Assembly (NCBI GenBank): GCA_027485675.1
Contig: JAIXQP010000001.1
Location: forward strand, 1-57,995
Source of the DNA: Terriglobales bacterium
GTDB lineage: Bacteria; Acidobacteriota; Terriglobia; Bryobacterales; Bryobacteraceae
Reading direction: 5' to 3'
DNA: 57,995 nucleotides
Of this stretch, positions 44,302 through 54,150 are shown piece after piece. Each line of letters opens with the position of its first letter. Position 1 is the stretch's first letter. The notes under the pieces were generated by a model. It was not told where the DNA came from. It saw only the letters and a program-made list of their open reading frames with translations, and did not search any database. Position numbers and translations under genes: made by a program.

Positions 44302-47300
44302 TCAATCGCTTTTTCCTGTTGCTCTCCGGAAAACTGACTGTAGCAAAGTCTCCGACTCAGCCGCAAGAATTTGCTGCCGTAAACTCGCCTCACTCAAAGC
44401 CAGCTCCTCGGTGGAACGGCGATAGCGGTCCCGCTCGGCCGTCAGGCGGTCGAGCTCCGCCCGCTGCAGAGCCAACTCTTCGACAGCGGCCATGCGGGCC
44501 AGCCGCTCCCGATTCAGTTCGGCTCGCAAATTGGCCACTGTCGTTTGCCAGCCTTCCCGTTCCGCGGCCTGCTTCTCCCGGGCTTCGGCCTGCGCTGCCG
44601 CTAGCGTCTCCAGGTCGGCCGCCAATTGCGCGCGCCGGGCGGTCTCGCCGCGCAGGGCCGCCGCCGTGGCTTCCAGGCCGGCCAGCCGCTCCGCCGCGGC
44701 CTGCTCGAAAACGCGGAGCCGCTCCGCCTGTTCGCCGTAGGCGGTGTGGGCCGCGGCCAGCAGCCGGTTAGCGTGCTCGAGAGCCGTCAGCCGCTCGCTG
44801 GCGGCGACCTCTAACTCCTCGATGCGAGCGGCGCGCCGGGCATTCTCGCTGTCGAGCGAAGCCACCGCGCCCCGCAGGCTGGCCAGTTCGCTCTGTTGGG
44901 CGTGTAGCAGCGCGTTGGCCTCTTCAATGGCCACGAGCCGGGCCGCATGGCCCTCGCGCAGCTCGGCGATCTCCTGCTGCTGCTTCCGCAGCAGAGCATT
45001 GGCCTCTTCAATGGCCACGAGCCGGGCCGCATGGCCCTCGCGCAGTTCGGCGATCTCCTGCTGCTGCTTCCGTAGCAGAGCATTGGCCTCTTCAATGGCG
45101 ACGAGCCGGGCCGCATGGCCCTCGCGCAGCTCGGCGATCTCCTGCTGCTGCTTCCGTAGCAGAGCATTCGCCTCTTCAATGGCGATGAGCCGCGCTGCAT
45201 GGCCCTCGCGGAGCTCGGCGATCTCCGTCGCCTGCTTCCGCAGCAGAGCATTGGCGCTTTCAATGGCTACCAGCCGCGCCGCATAACCCTCGCGCAGCTC
45301 GGCGATCTCCTGCTGCTGCTTCCGCAACAGAGCATTGGCCTCTTCAATGGCCACAAGCCGCGCCGCATGGCCCTCCCGCAGCTCGGCAATCTCCGCCTCC
45401 TGCTTCCGCAGCAGAGCATTGGCCTCTTCAATAGCCACCAGCCGCGCCGCATGGCCCTCCCGCAGCTCGGCGATCTCCGTCTCCTGCTTCCGCAGGAGAG
45501 CATTGGCCTCTTCAATAGCCACCAGCCGCGCCGCATAGCCTTCCCGCAGTTCGGCAATCTCCCGGTGGTGCTTCCGCAGCAGAGCATTGGCCTCTTCAAT
45601 AGCCACGAGCCGCGCCGCATGGCCTTCCCGCAGCTCGGCAATCTCCGCCTCCTGCTTCCGCAGCAGAGCATTGGCCTCTTCAATAGCGACCAGCCGCGCC
45701 GCATATCCCTCTCGCAGCTCCCCGATTTCGGCCTGCTGCTTCTGCAGCAGCTGGTTGGCCTCTTCGATCGCAATCAGCCGCACGGCATACCCCGCCCGCA
45801 GCTCTTGAATCTCCTCGTCCTGCCGCCGGAGCAGGCGATCCGCGTTCTCGAGCGCCTGCAGCCGGTCGGAGTTGGCCCCTCGCAGCTCCGCCAACTCCAC
45901 CGAGATCGCCCCAATCAGCTCCAGGCGGTGCTCCGCCGCTGCCTGAACCTCCTCCCAGTTCGTCTCCGCGCCCTGCAGCCGGCGGTCCAAATCGTCCATG
46001 GCGGTCGCCCGGCTCGCCGCCGCCGCGCTCACGGCCTCGTGCACCCGCGATAGCTCTTCGAGTTTGACGAGGCGTTCCCGGGCCGCGGTCCGCCACTCCC
46101 CCGCCAACTGAATTACCGAATCCGCCACCGCGGACTGGATCGTGAGCACCTCCGGCGCTCCGGCCGGGTTCGCCTTCGCTTGGGTCAGCGCGCGCACGAC
46201 CGCCTCGATCGTTACCCCTTCGATGCAGACCGGTTGGCCGAAAACACAATCCCACCGGCAACCGAAACACGGCAGCGGATGCACCACGCCCACCGCTCCC
46301 GGCCCCCAGGGACGGTAGTGCGGCCACGTTCCGCCGCCAAAAACAATGGCGCCGGGAGTGCCGTAGGCCTGCGCGATGTGCGCCGGCCCCGTGTCGTTCC
46401 CCAGGAAAATGGACGCCCGGGCGAGCAATCCCGCCAGTAATCCCAGCTCCCCTGCCGTGCCCGCCAGCACGGCCACCGTCGCCCCCCGGCTCCGCAACGC
46501 CGCCGCTTGCGCCTCGAGCGCCTCCCGTTCATGGGCCTCTCCCGTGAGCAGCACCGGCATCGCGAAATGCTCTGTCGCCACCTCGAGCGCGGCGGCAAAG
46601 GAGGACGGCGGCCACCGTTTCACCAGCGTCGAGGCCGCGCCCAACGGAAAGCAGACGGCGTAGCTGCCCCGAATGCCATGGGTCTCGAGGAAGGCCCCGG
46701 TCTCGCGTTCCTGCTCCGGGTTCGTCCGCCACCGGGGCGCCGGGCACTCCGCCGCGCCCAGCGCGCGGGCGAGCGCGGCATACCGGTCTCCTTCCACCAT
46801 TTCGGCGTTCCAGGCCGGACCGCCAAACTCCATCGGCGCCAACCCCGCCTCCCGCAGCATCAGCGGCAACAAACCAAGCGGCGCCTGCAACCGGGTGCAG
46901 GCCGCGTTCACTGGCGCCTGCCAGCGGCTTGCGGCGTACCAGGAAAGCCACGTCGGCTCCAGTTCGGCGCTCACCACGATATCCGGCTGCAATTGGCTGA
47001 TCTGGCTATCCAGCTCCCCTAGCGCTGCCCGCAGCGCCGGCCCCGGCTCCCGGTGCGCGTTCGGATCGAGGTTTACGGCCAGGACTTCGTCGGGAGCTGA
47101 GGGAAACAGTTCCGCCACCCGCGCAAACGGCGCCCGGCACAGCAGATGGATCTTGGCCTTCCCGTACCGGCTCCGCAGCGCCGCCACCAGCGACGAAGCG
47201 AGCACCAGATCGCCCAGTCCGCCCAGATGGATCACCGCCACTTGCTTCACTGCCGCCCGCCGCGGTGGCGCCGCCGCCCCTTGCTGGAGGTATTCCCGCA

Positions 47301-48384
47301 GAAAACTCAACGCCTCGCCGGCCCGCCCGCGGTGCTCCGCCCGGCGAATGGCCAACGCCGCAATCCGTTCCGGCCGCCGGGCCGCCGACTCCCTCACTCG
47401 TTCCACGATCGCGCCCACCTCGGTCTCCGCCGTGAGCAGGTCGAATTCGCGCGCCAGACCGCTCACCTTCTGGCCCCGCGCCAGGCATACCGGGATGGTC
47501 CCCGCCAGAATCGCCTGAATGGCCATGTGGTAGCGCTGCGTCAGTACCGTGGCGGCCGGCCGCAGCAGACTCACCATCTCCTGCGGGGTGTAATACTCCG
47601 CCGGAACCTCAACCGCGGACTCCTGCATCAAGGCCCGAATTCCGGCCGCCGCCGCCGTGTCAAAGTGCGGACCCTTACGGCTCTCGTTGGCCAGAAACGC
47701 GACCTGGTAGCCGTGCTCTTTCGCCAAGCGGTCCAGCGCCTCGGCCAGCACTCGTTTGGAAGTCTGGTCGGTCGGGTCCGTATGGTGGACCGCGTTCACC
47801 ACCAGCAGCGGCCGGTCCGGCACCACCCCAAGGCTTTCCCATACCCCGGCCGCCCAATCGTCCGTCTCCGTACCCGGCGTGAAGAGCCAGGCCAAATCGG
47901 CCGCCACGCGAATGCGCTCCGGCGCCACGCCGAGATCGAGCAGCGCCTCCCGGCACGCTTCCGACCGGACGGTCCAGGACCGGATGGCCGCGTAGTGCGT
48001 AGCGAACAACTGCCGCGCCTCGGGCGAATGCAGGCGGTCCACCCCCACGGCGATCGCGTCCACGGGCAATCCCCGCCGGGTAACCCGGCTGATGGCGGGC
48101 CCCACCGTCTGCAGCGGATACCGCAAGCCTTCAAACTCGGCTACCGGCGTATCGCCCACCAGCAGACCCGGCACATCCAACAGCTCCGGAGCCGGCGAAG
48201 TCTCCGGCAGGTACCGGTGCGGCGGCGGATACACCCCCCGGTAGCGGGCCGACTCCGGCAGCACGGGGACATCCAAGACCACGCTGGCGGGCAGCAGCTT
48301 CCAGAACTCTTGCGCCATCAGCTCATCGCCGATGTTCCCAGAGCCCACCCCGTTACTGATCTGAATTAAGCGGATCCGCCTCAT
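44302..48384 (-). CDS. Polysaccharide pyruvyltransferase-GT9-coiled-coil fusion protein
   Basis: A 1,360-residue protein with three parts. Residues 1-365 resemble CsaB/polysaccharide pyruvyl transferases (SGNIGDELMAQEFW; TQRYHMAIQAILAGTIPV). Residues of about 380-740 are a heptosyltransferase-like GT9: VAVIHLGGLGDLVLASSLVA, FPLGAASTLVKRWPPSSFA, and IFLGNDTGPAHIAQAYGTPG with FGGG. From about 770 to the end is a long coiled coil whose core (858-1165) is eleven copies of a 28-residue repeat, consensus EIAELREGHAARLVAIEEAN followed by ALLRKQQQ. A coiled coil of this length would act as a rod or ruler, as in some O-antigen chain-length regulators. It sits between fcl and GT genes in an operon. Whether both catalytic domains are active is unknown. 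Confidence 0.88.
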   Translation of the reverse strand: MRRIRLIQISNGVGSGNIGDELMAQEFWKLLPASVVLDVPVLPESARYRGVYPPPHRYLPETSPAPELLDVPGLLVGDTPVAEFEGLRYPLQTVGPAISRVTRRGLPVDAIAVGVDRLHSPEARQLFATHYAAIRSWTVRSEACREALLDLGVAPERIRVAADLAWLFTPGTETDDWAAGVWESLGVVPDRPLLVVNAVHHTDPTDQTSKRVLAEALDRLAKEHGYQVAFLANESRKGPHFDTAAAAGIRALMQESAVEVPAEYYTPQEMVSLLRPAATVLTQRYHMAIQAILAGTIPVCLARGQKVSGLAREFDLLTAETEVGAIVERVRESAARRPERIAALAIRRAEHRGRAGEALSFLREYLQQGAAAPPRRAAVKQVAVIHLGGLGDLVLASSLVAALRSRYGKAKIHLLCRAPFARVAELFPSAPDEVLAVNLDPNAHREPGPALRAALGELDSQISQLQPDIVVSAELEPTWLSWYAASRWQAPVNAACTRLQAPLGLLPLMLREAGLAPMEFGGPAWNAEMVEGDRYAALARALGAAECPAPRWRTNPEQERETGAFLETHGIRGSYAVCFPLGAASTLVKRWPPSSFAAALEVATEHFAMPVLLTGEAHEREALEAQAAALRSRGATVAVLAGTAGELGLLAGLLARASIFLGNDTGPAHIAQAYGTPGAIVFGGGTWPHYRPWGPGAVGVVHPLPCFGCRWDCVFGQPVCIEGVTIEAVVRALTQAKANPAGAPEVLTIQSAVADSVIQLAGEWRTAARERLVKLEELSRVHEAVSAAAASRATAMDDLDRRLQGAETNWEEVQAAAEHRLELIGAISVELAELRGANSDRLQALENADRLLRRQDEEIQELRAGYAVRLIAIEEANQLLQKQQAEIGELREGYAARLVAIEEANALLRKQEAEIAELREGHAARLVAIEEANALLRKHHREIAELREGYAARLVAIEEANALLRKQETEIAELREGHAARLVAIEEANALLRKQEAEIAELREGHAARLVAIEEANALLRKQQQEIAELREGYAARLVAIESANALLRKQATEIAELREGHAARLIAIEEANALLRKQQQEIAELREGHAARLVAIEEANALLRKQQQEIAELREGHAARLVAIEEANALLRKQQQEIAELREGHAARLVAIEEANALLHAQQSELASLRGAVASLDSENARRAARIEELEVAASERLTALEHANRLLAAAHTAYGEQAERLRVFEQAAAERLAGLEATAAALRGETARRAQLAADLETLAAAQAEAREKQAAEREGWQTTVANLRAELNRERLARMAAVEELALQRAELDRLTAERDRYRRSTEELALSEASLRQQILAAESETLLQSVFRRATGKSD
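44890..45813 (-). repeat. Eleven tandem 84-bp repeats inside the fusion gene
   Basis: 11 x 84 bp encode eleven in-frame 28-residue (four-heptad) units; some adjacent units are nearly identical at the nucleotide level (units 8-10), while flanking units are degenerate. 84 bp keeps the frame and heptad register, so copy number may change by recombination or slippage without breaking the protein. Confidence 0.95.
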
Positions 48385-48411
48385 GATCAGGAGAACAACG
48401 ATGTTCCCTTT

Positions 48412-49383
<972 letters not shown>

Positions 49384-50406
49384 TTAACCGTGGATGCTGT
49401 TGGTGGGTGTCATCCCGGCTTGCCGCGCGGCGATCGCTTCCATCTCGGCGTCCACCATCAGCTTGACGAGTTCCTTGAATCCGGTCTGGTGCTCCCAGCC
49501 CATCTTCTGCCGCGCCTTCGACGGGTCGGCCAGCAGCGCGTCGACTTCGGCCGGACGCAGGTAGCGCGGATCGAACTCCACGTACTTCTCCCACTCCAGG
49601 TTCACGTGCCCAAACGCTTCCTCGACGAACTCGCGGACCGTGTGCGTCTCGCCGGTGCCAATCACGTAATCGTCCGGCGTCTCCTGCTGCAGCATCAGCC
49701 ACATGGCTTCGACGTACTCCTTGGCAAAGCCCCAGTCGCGCTTCGAGTCCAGGTTGCCGAGGTAGAGCTTGTCCTGCAGGTTGTTCTTGATGTGCGCCAC
49801 CGCGCGGGCGATCTTCCGGGTCACGAACGTCTCGCCGCGGCGCGGCGACTCGTGGTTGAACAGAATGCCGCTCACCGCGAACATGTTGTAGCTTTCCCGG
49901 TAGTTGATCGTCAGCCAGTGCGCGAACAGCTTCGCGCAGGCGTACGGGCTGCGGGGGTGGAACACGGTGCCTTCGTGCTGCGGGGGCTCCGCCGCGCCAA
50001 ACATTTCGCTCGACGAAGCCTGATAGAACCGGCAGGTCTCCGCCAGGCCGACCTGTTTGATGCCTTCGAGCAGCCGCGCCGCGCCCATGCCCGTGATGTC
50101 CCCGGTGCTCTCCGGAATGTCGAAGCTCACCCGCACGTGGCTCTGCGCCGCCAGGTTGTACACCTCGTCCGGCTTCACCTCGTGCAGCAGCTTCCACAGG
50201 CTACTCGTATCGGAAAGATCCCCGAAGTGCAGGAAGAACCGGTTGCCGTGTTCGTGCAAATCGGTGTAGATCCCATCCACCCGGCCCGTGTTGAAGCTGC
50301 TCGAACGGCGTTTGATGCCGTGTACCTCATACCCCTTACGGAGGAGAAACTCCGCGAGGTAAGAACCATCCTGTCCAGTTACACCGGTGATGAGGGCGCG
50401 TTTCAT
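49384..50406 (-). CDS. gmd: GDP-mannose 4,6-dehydratase (Gmd)
   Basis: 340 residues from ATG 50406 ([20 protein letters not shown]). Catalyses GDP-D-mannose to GDP-4-keto-6-deoxymannose, the first step to GDP-L-fucose. [53 protein letters not shown] with Tyr/Lys and [20 protein letters not shown] are the family motifs. It is the first gene of a five-gene minus-strand operon and lies divergent from the ArsR gene. A paralogue lies at 28943-29950. Confidence 0.97.
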   Translation of the reverse strand: MKRALITGVTGQDGSYLAEFLLRKGYEVHGIKRRSSSFNTGRVDGIYTDLHEHGNRFFLHFGDLSDTSSLWKLLHEVKPDEVYNLAAQSHVRVSFDIPESTGDITGMGAARLLEGIKQVGLAETCRFYQASSSEMFGAAEPPQHEGTVFHPRSPYACAKLFAHWLTINYRESYNMFAVSGILFNHESPRRGETFVTRKIARAVAHIKNNLQDKLYLGNLDSKRDWGFAKEYVEAMWLMLQQETPDDYVIGTGETHTVREFVEEAFGHVNLEWEKYVEFDPRYLRPAEVDALLADPSKARQKMGWEHQTGFKELVKLMVDAEMEAIAARQAGMTPTNSIHG

Positions 50407-50458
50407 AGTGAGTGAAAAAAAGAAAAACTTCCTAAGAGTAACACAGGCATTCGCGGGG

Positions 50459-50488
50459 TTGACACGGCGCCCCCGGTTGCCGTACTCT
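50459..50488 (+). promoter_or_regulatory. Candidate promoter of the ArsR/His-rich/Fur cassette
   Basis: TTGACA (50459-50464) matches the -35 consensus perfectly; an 18-bp spacer is followed by TACTCT (50483-50488). The expected start site lies inside the adjacent inverted repeat, so repressor binding would block initiation. Confidence 0.55.
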
Positions 50489-50490
50489 AT

Positions 50491-50512
50491 CACTTGAACA
50501 GTTGCTCAAGTG
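50491..50512. promoter_or_regulatory. Probable ArsR/SmtB-type operator
   Basis: CACTTGAACAGTTGCTCAAGTG is a 22-bp imperfect palindrome with 9 of 11 pairs, the outer seven perfect. It has the TGAACA-like half-site of metal-sensing ArsR/SmtB repressors and lies between the candidate -10 and the regulator's ATG at 50517. Confidence 0.8.
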
Positions 50513-50516
50513 TTCT

Positions 50517-50912
50517 ATGCCGAAAGTGACCGACCCAGCCTGCGCCCCTCACGAACACCTCAACCGCCAACGGGTGGCCCTGGTCCAACCCGGCGCTATT
50601 GAGCGCGCCGCGGGCATTTTCCGCGCCATGGGCGATGGTCCGCGGCTGCGCCTCCTCACCTTGCTCGGCCAGGGCGAAGCGTGTGTGACAGAGATCGCCA
50701 CGGCCGAAGGCGAAGACCTCTCCACCATCTCCCAGCGCCTCCGCGTCCTCCGCAGCGAAGGCCTGGTCTCCCGCCGCCGCAACGGCAAACACATCCTCTA
50801 CGGTCTGGCCGATCAGCACGTCGCCGACCTTGTTTTTAACGCTCTTGCGCACGCCAGCGAAGGCCGGGCCGACTTATCCCGGTTCCCCTCTTTAACCACT
50901 AACAAGGAGTAA
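50517..50912 (+). CDS. ArsR/SmtB-family metal-sensing repressor
   Basis: 131 residues from ATG 50517. The winged-helix core contains ATAEGEDLSTISQRLRVLRSEGLVSRRRNGKHILYGL, a canonical ArsR DNA-recognition helix and wing. The final helix has D99, H101, H112 and E115 (pattern DxH-x10-HxxE), the alpha-5 zinc site of SmtB/CzrA-type sensors. Zn(II) is therefore the best guess, with Co(II) or Ni(II) possible. An operator-like palindrome overlaps the promoter start. The next gene begins 6 bases after the stop. Confidence 0.92.
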   Translation: MPKVTDPACAPHEHLNRQRVALVQPGAIERAAGIFRAMGDGPRLRLLTLLGQGEACVTEIATAEGEDLSTISQRLRVLRSEGLVSRRRNGKHILYGLADQHVADLVFNALAHASEGRADLSRFPSLTTNKE

Positions 50913-50918
50913 CTCATC

Positions 50919-51266
50919 ATGTCATCCTGCAACACTCATCCGGAACATACTCATCAGCATCAGGCGGGCTGCGGTCATACCGCCGTCCAACACGGCGATC
51001 ACATCGACTATCTTCACGATGGCCACCTGCACCATCTCCACGATGGCCACGTCGACGAACACTCCATCGCCCTCTCGGCGGCCAACCCCGACGCCTGCAC
51101 CCCGCAGCACGCCTGCGGCGCCCATGATGCCGCCCACGTCCACGGCGCCGGCTGCGGCCACGAGGCCGTACCCCACGGCGACCACGTCGATTATCTCGTC
51201 GACGGCCATCTCCATCACCCGCACGGCGCCCACTGCGACGACCACGGTCCCTTGGTCACGGTGTAA
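50919..51266 (+). CDS. Histidine-rich, probably metal-binding protein with a duplicated module
   Basis: 115 residues of which I count 27 His and 6 Cys. Two 32-residue repeats (17-48 and 78-109) share the pattern CGHxAVxHGDHxDYLxDGHLHH...H, joined by an ALSAANPDACTPQHACG linker. No signal peptide, so a cytosolic metal buffer, chaperone or donor is likely. AAGGAG lies before the ATG. It lies between a zinc-type ArsR repressor and a Fur-family regulator in one operon. Biochemical function unknown. Confidence 0.85.
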   Translation: MSSCNTHPEHTHQHQAGCGHTAVQHGDHIDYLHDGHLHHLHDGHVDEHSIALSAANPDACTPQHACGAHDAAHVHGAGCGHEAVPHGDHVDYLVDGHLHHPHGAHCDDHGPLVTV

Positions 51267-51277
51267 GGCCTTTCCGC

Positions 51278-51673
51278 ATGCCCTCTCCGGAACCCACCCA
51301 GAATCGCAACACGCGCCAGCGGCGCGCCATCCGCGACGCCTTCGTGTCCGCCGACCGGCCCCTCAATCCCAACGAGGTCCTCGAACTCGCCACGGCCGGA
51401 CATGAAGGCATCGGGATCGCCACCGTCTACCGCAACATCAAGGCATTGGTGGAGGAAGGCTGGTTGACCACCGTCGAACTGCCCGGCGAATCGGCCCGCT
51501 ACGAGCTGGCCGGCAAGGCCCACCACCATCACTTCCACTGCAAGCAGTGCGGGAAAGTCTACGAGTTGACGGGTTGCCTGTCCGGCTTCAAGGCCATGGC
51601 GCCCCCGGGCTTTGAGGTCACCGGCCACGAAGTCCTCCTCTACGGCACCTGTAACACATGTACCAATCGCTAA
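51278..51673 (+). CDS. Fur-family metal regulator (Fur/Zur/PerR type)
   Basis: 131 residues. A helix-turn-helix N-terminal domain (RNTRQRRAIRDAFVSADRPLNPNEVLELA; GIGIATVYRNIKALVEEGWL) is followed by a metal-binding half with HHHHFHCKQCGKVYEL (82-97) and a C-terminal YGTCNTC. C88xxC91 and C125xxC128 form the structural zinc site seen in Fur, Zur and PerR. Sequence alone does not separate these subfamilies. Position in an operon with a zinc-type ArsR repressor and a His-rich protein favours Zur or a nickel/zinc sensor. Confidence 0.9.
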   Translation: MPSPEPTQNRNTRQRRAIRDAFVSADRPLNPNEVLELATAGHEGIGIATVYRNIKALVEEGWLTTVELPGESARYELAGKAHHHHFHCKQCGKVYELTGCLSGFKAMAPPGFEVTGHEVLLYGTCNTCTNR

Positions 51674-51707
51674 CAATTTTAATGCTGATTTTCTAGAGAG
51701 AACATCG

Positions 51708-51741
51708 GAGAGGAGGAAGGCGTGCGCCCGTCCTCCCTCTC
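51708..51741 (+). terminator. GC-rich hairpin between the Fur-family gene and the DUF4397 gene
   Basis: GAGAGGAGGA (51708-51717) pairs with TCCTCCCTCTC (51731-51741) with a single bulge. Only a short T-run follows, so it is a weak terminator candidate for the metal cassette or a leader structure of the next gene. Confidence 0.4.
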
Positions 51742-51790
51742 GTTTCCGGCGACGCTTTCGTAACCCCAAAAGGAATTGGAGAAACGAAAG

Positions 51791-52477
51791 ATGAAATTAG
51801 CGATTGCCAAGCTCGCAGCCGCCGCGCTTCTCGTAGCCGGCCTCTCCTTCGGACAGGCGCCGAGCGCCCGTGTCCGCGTCATCCACGCCAGCCCCGACGC
51901 TCCCGCCGTGGACATCTATGTTGACGGTGCGGTCGCCCTCGATGGCATCCCCTTTAAGAGTGCCACGGACTACGTCCCCGTCCCCGCCGGCCAGCGCATC
52001 TTCCAGGTGTTTGTTGCCGGCACCCAGACGAGAGTCGCCGAAGTCAACGTTAGCCTCACCGGCGGCGCCAGCTTCACCGTGATCGCCACCGGCTTCGCCG
52101 CCCCGTCGAAGTCGCCCGCTCTCCGCCTGCTGCTCCTGCAGGACATTCTCCCCGTCGACATGAACTCGGCCTACGTCCGAGTCGTGCACGGCGCCCCGAG
52201 CGCCCCGGCGGTTGACGTCTATGTCGGCGCTCCCTTCCAGACGTTGCGCAATCGCACCGCCGCTCTCTCGAACGTTCCCTTCGGCATCAACTCCAACTAC
52301 CTCGCCGTCGCCGCCAACACCGGCCTGATGGCCCGCGTTACCCCCACCGGCACCCGCACCATCGCCATCCAGAGCGATCGGCTCTCCCTGCCGATGGGCG
52401 CCGCGGCGACCGTTATCGCCATCGACGCCACCGGCGGCGGCACCCCGTTCGACTTCCTCGTCGTCCAGGACCGCTAA
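51791..52477 (+). CDS. Secreted DUF4397 protein
   Basis: 228 residues from ATG 51791 (TTG 15 bases upstream is an alternative). Signal peptide (LAIAKLAAAALLVAGLSFGQ), then two DUF4397 modules beginning ARVRVIHASPDAPAVDIYVDG and YVRVVHGAPSAPAVDVYVG. GGAG precedes the start at a usable distance. This family is a beta-sandwich found on surface proteins; no enzyme activity is known. Confidence 0.88.
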   Translation: MKLAIAKLAAAALLVAGLSFGQAPSARVRVIHASPDAPAVDIYVDGAVALDGIPFKSATDYVPVPAGQRIFQVFVAGTQTRVAEVNVSLTGGASFTVIATGFAAPSKSPALRLLLLQDILPVDMNSAYVRVVHGAPSAPAVDVYVGAPFQTLRNRTAALSNVPFGINSNYLAVAANTGLMARVTPTGTRTIAIQSDRLSLPMGAAATVIAIDATGGGTPFDFLVVQDR

Positions 52478-52479
52478 AC

Positions 52480-53127
52480 CTACTTCTTCAACAACGAGGG
52501 AAATTCCTTCTTTAACTTCACAACCTTCGGAGTCGAGTTGACCACCACGTAGGGATGGTCGGGATTCCGCTTCACAAAATCCTGGTGATACTCTTCTGCC
52601 GGGTAGAAGGCCTTCAGAGGGGCAAGTTCCGTGACGATCTTGCCGCTGAAGGCCTTCGCTTGTTCCAGCTGTGCCACATAAGCCGTTGCCACCCGCTTCT
52701 CTTCTTCATTCCCGAAGAAAATGGCCGACCGGTATTGCGGACCGTAGTCGGGCCCCTGCCGGTTCAACTGCGTCGGGTCGTGCGCCACGGCGAAGAAGAT
52801 CTTCAGAATCTGGCCGTAGGAGATCTTGGCCGGATCATACGTCACTTCAATCGCCTCGGCGTGTTTGGTCCGGCCCGAGCCGACCATCTCATAGGTCGCC
52901 GAAGCCAGATCTCCTCCGGAATACCCGGAGACCACCTTCTCCACCCCGGCCACCGCCTCGAAGACGGCTTCCGTACACCAGAAGCAGCCTCCGGCCAGCA
53001 CGGCCTTCTGTTTGCCCTTCAATTGGGACCGGTCGACATCGTGGGCCGGGTCCGGCAGAGGCATGCGCGGGGCCGCCGCGCAGCCCATCGTCGCGAGCAG
53101 GGAAACAAAAGCAAGTTGGCGTAACAT
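52480..53127 (-). CDS. msrA: Peptide methionine sulfoxide reductase MsrA, probable lipoprotein
   Basis: 215 residues from ATG 53127, with TAGGAG upstream. Reduces Met-S-sulfoxide. The catalytic [11 protein letters not shown] is present, along with [16 protein letters not shown] and [15 protein letters not shown] leader [10 protein letters not shown] ends in a likely lipobox Cys, so it should be a membrane-anchored periplasmic lipoprotein. It follows msrB by 10 bases on the same strand. Confidence 0.92.
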   Translation of the reverse strand: MLRQLAFVSLLATMGCAAAPRMPLPDPAHDVDRSQLKGKQKAVLAGGCFWCTEAVFEAVAGVEKVVSGYSGGDLASATYEMVGSGRTKHAEAIEVTYDPAKISYGQILKIFFAVAHDPTQLNRQGPDYGPQYRSAIFFGNEEEKRVATAYVAQLEQAKAFSGKIVTELAPLKAFYPAEEYHQDFVKRNPDHPYVVVNSTPKVVKLKKEFPSLLKK

Positions 53128-53137
53128 GGCGGTTCTC

Positions 53138-53659
53138 CTACTTCTCACTCGTCCGCGCTTCAAAGCGCAGCGAGGCTGAATTCATACAGTAGCGCAGGCC
53201 GGTGGGGCGAGGCCCGTCGTCAAACACGTGGCCCAGATGGGCGTCGCACCGGGCGCAGACGACTTCCGTCCGCGTCATGAACAGCGCCCGGTCGACATGC
53301 TCGGCCACATTCTCCTTCGCAATCGGCTGATAGAAACTGGGCCAGCCGGTGCCGGAGTCAAACTTATGCCGGGAGTCGAACAGCGCCGTTCCGCAGCAGA
53401 TGCAGCGGTAAACGCCATCGCCCTTGTGGGCGTTGTACTCGCCGGTGAACGCCCGCTCGGTGCCCTTGCGGCGCGTTACGTCATATTGAAGCGGCGTCAA
53501 CTGCTTGCGCCACTCCTCTTCGGTTTTGGTAATCATGGGAACAACCTCCGTGGTTTGCCGCTGCCCGTTGCGGCCAAAGCTGGTAATCCGGACATTGCGG
53601 CCGGCGGCGCCCCAGGCGGGGGCGGCGAAAGCGGCGGCAAGAAAATAGCGGCGTTTCAT
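53138..53659 (-). CDS. msrB: Exported peptide methionine-R-sulfoxide reductase MsrB
   Basis: 173 residues from ATG 53659, preceded by CAGGAGAG. Leader [19 protein letters not shown] predicts export (Sec or Tat). Reduces Met-R-sulfoxide. Zinc-binding CICCG and CARCDAHLG pairs, [11 protein letters not shown], and the catalytic Cys in [11 protein letters not shown] are present. Together with msrA it forms an exported repair pair. Confidence 0.95.
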   Translation of the reverse strand: MKRRYFLAAAFAAPAWGAAGRNVRITSFGRNGQRQTTEVVPMITKTEEEWRKQLTPLQYDVTRRKGTERAFTGEYNAHKGDGVYRCICCGTALFDSRHKFDSGTGWPSFYQPIAKENVAEHVDRALFMTRTEVVCARCDAHLGHVFDDGPRPTGLRYCMNSASLRFEARTSEK

Positions 53660-53709
53660 AGTGGGCTCTCCTGATTCAGATTCGCGAACGGCCTCACTTG
53701 AGTTACGGA

Positions 53710-54150
53710 TCAATCGGGAAATCGGACGGGCCGGCCGGTCACTTTTGCCGCTTCGGCGAACAGCACCTCGTTCAACCCACGCAGAAACGCCGCATCGTCC
53801 CGCCGCACCGCCTCCCGGGCCCGGTCGAGCGCCCGGTAGTCGAACGAGTATAGGTCGGTAAACGAACTCGCCTGCAGACCGTAGGCGTCGTTGAGCCGCT
53901 CAATGTTGTAGCCGTAGGTCTCTTTCAGAAACTCCACATACTGCTGCTTCCCCGGCGCTTCGTCCGGCAGCCGGCGAATCAGCTCCAAATGGCCGGCTGT
54001 GGCGCCGGTCCAGGTGTACTCCACCTTGGCTTCGTTTCGTAAAACCGCGCGCGCGGCCTTCGCCCAGTTCCGCATCGCCGCCCCGTCGTAGGGGTCCTCC
54101 GCCGGCAACGGCGGCAAGGCGATCACCAAAGCCGCGACAATCAGAAGCAT
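53710..54150 (-). CDS. Secreted protein of unknown function
   Basis: 146 residues with signal peptide [16 protein letters not shown]. The body contains [20 protein letters not shown], a segment reminiscent of one found in GH42-like and related glycosidases, but the protein is too short for such an enzyme. Its ATG and that of the divergent tag gene overlap by 2 bases within CATG. It is upstream of msrB on the same strand by 50 bp. Confidence 0.6.
   Translation of the reverse strand: MLLIVAALVIALPPLPAEDPYDGAAMRNWAKAARAVLRNEAKVEYTWTGATAGHLELIRRLPDEAPGKQQYVEFLKETYGYNIERLNDAYGLQASSFTDLYSFDYRALDRAREAVRRDDAAFLRGLNEVLFAEAAKVTGRPVRFPD

Noticed and set aside
44890-45813. CRISPR array
   Set aside because: The 84-bp period is in-frame coding repeat with no unique spacers between repeats and no cas genes.
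44744-46053. Long open frames on the plus strand opposite the repeat region
   Set aside because: They are complements of the 84-bp repeats and show Ser/Arg/Leu repeats without function; the minus-strand coiled-coil frame is coherent.
48385-48411. Short inverted repeat GAACA-ACGA-TGTTC between fcl and the fusion gene
   Set aside because: Only a 5-bp stem, too weak to call a terminator or operator.
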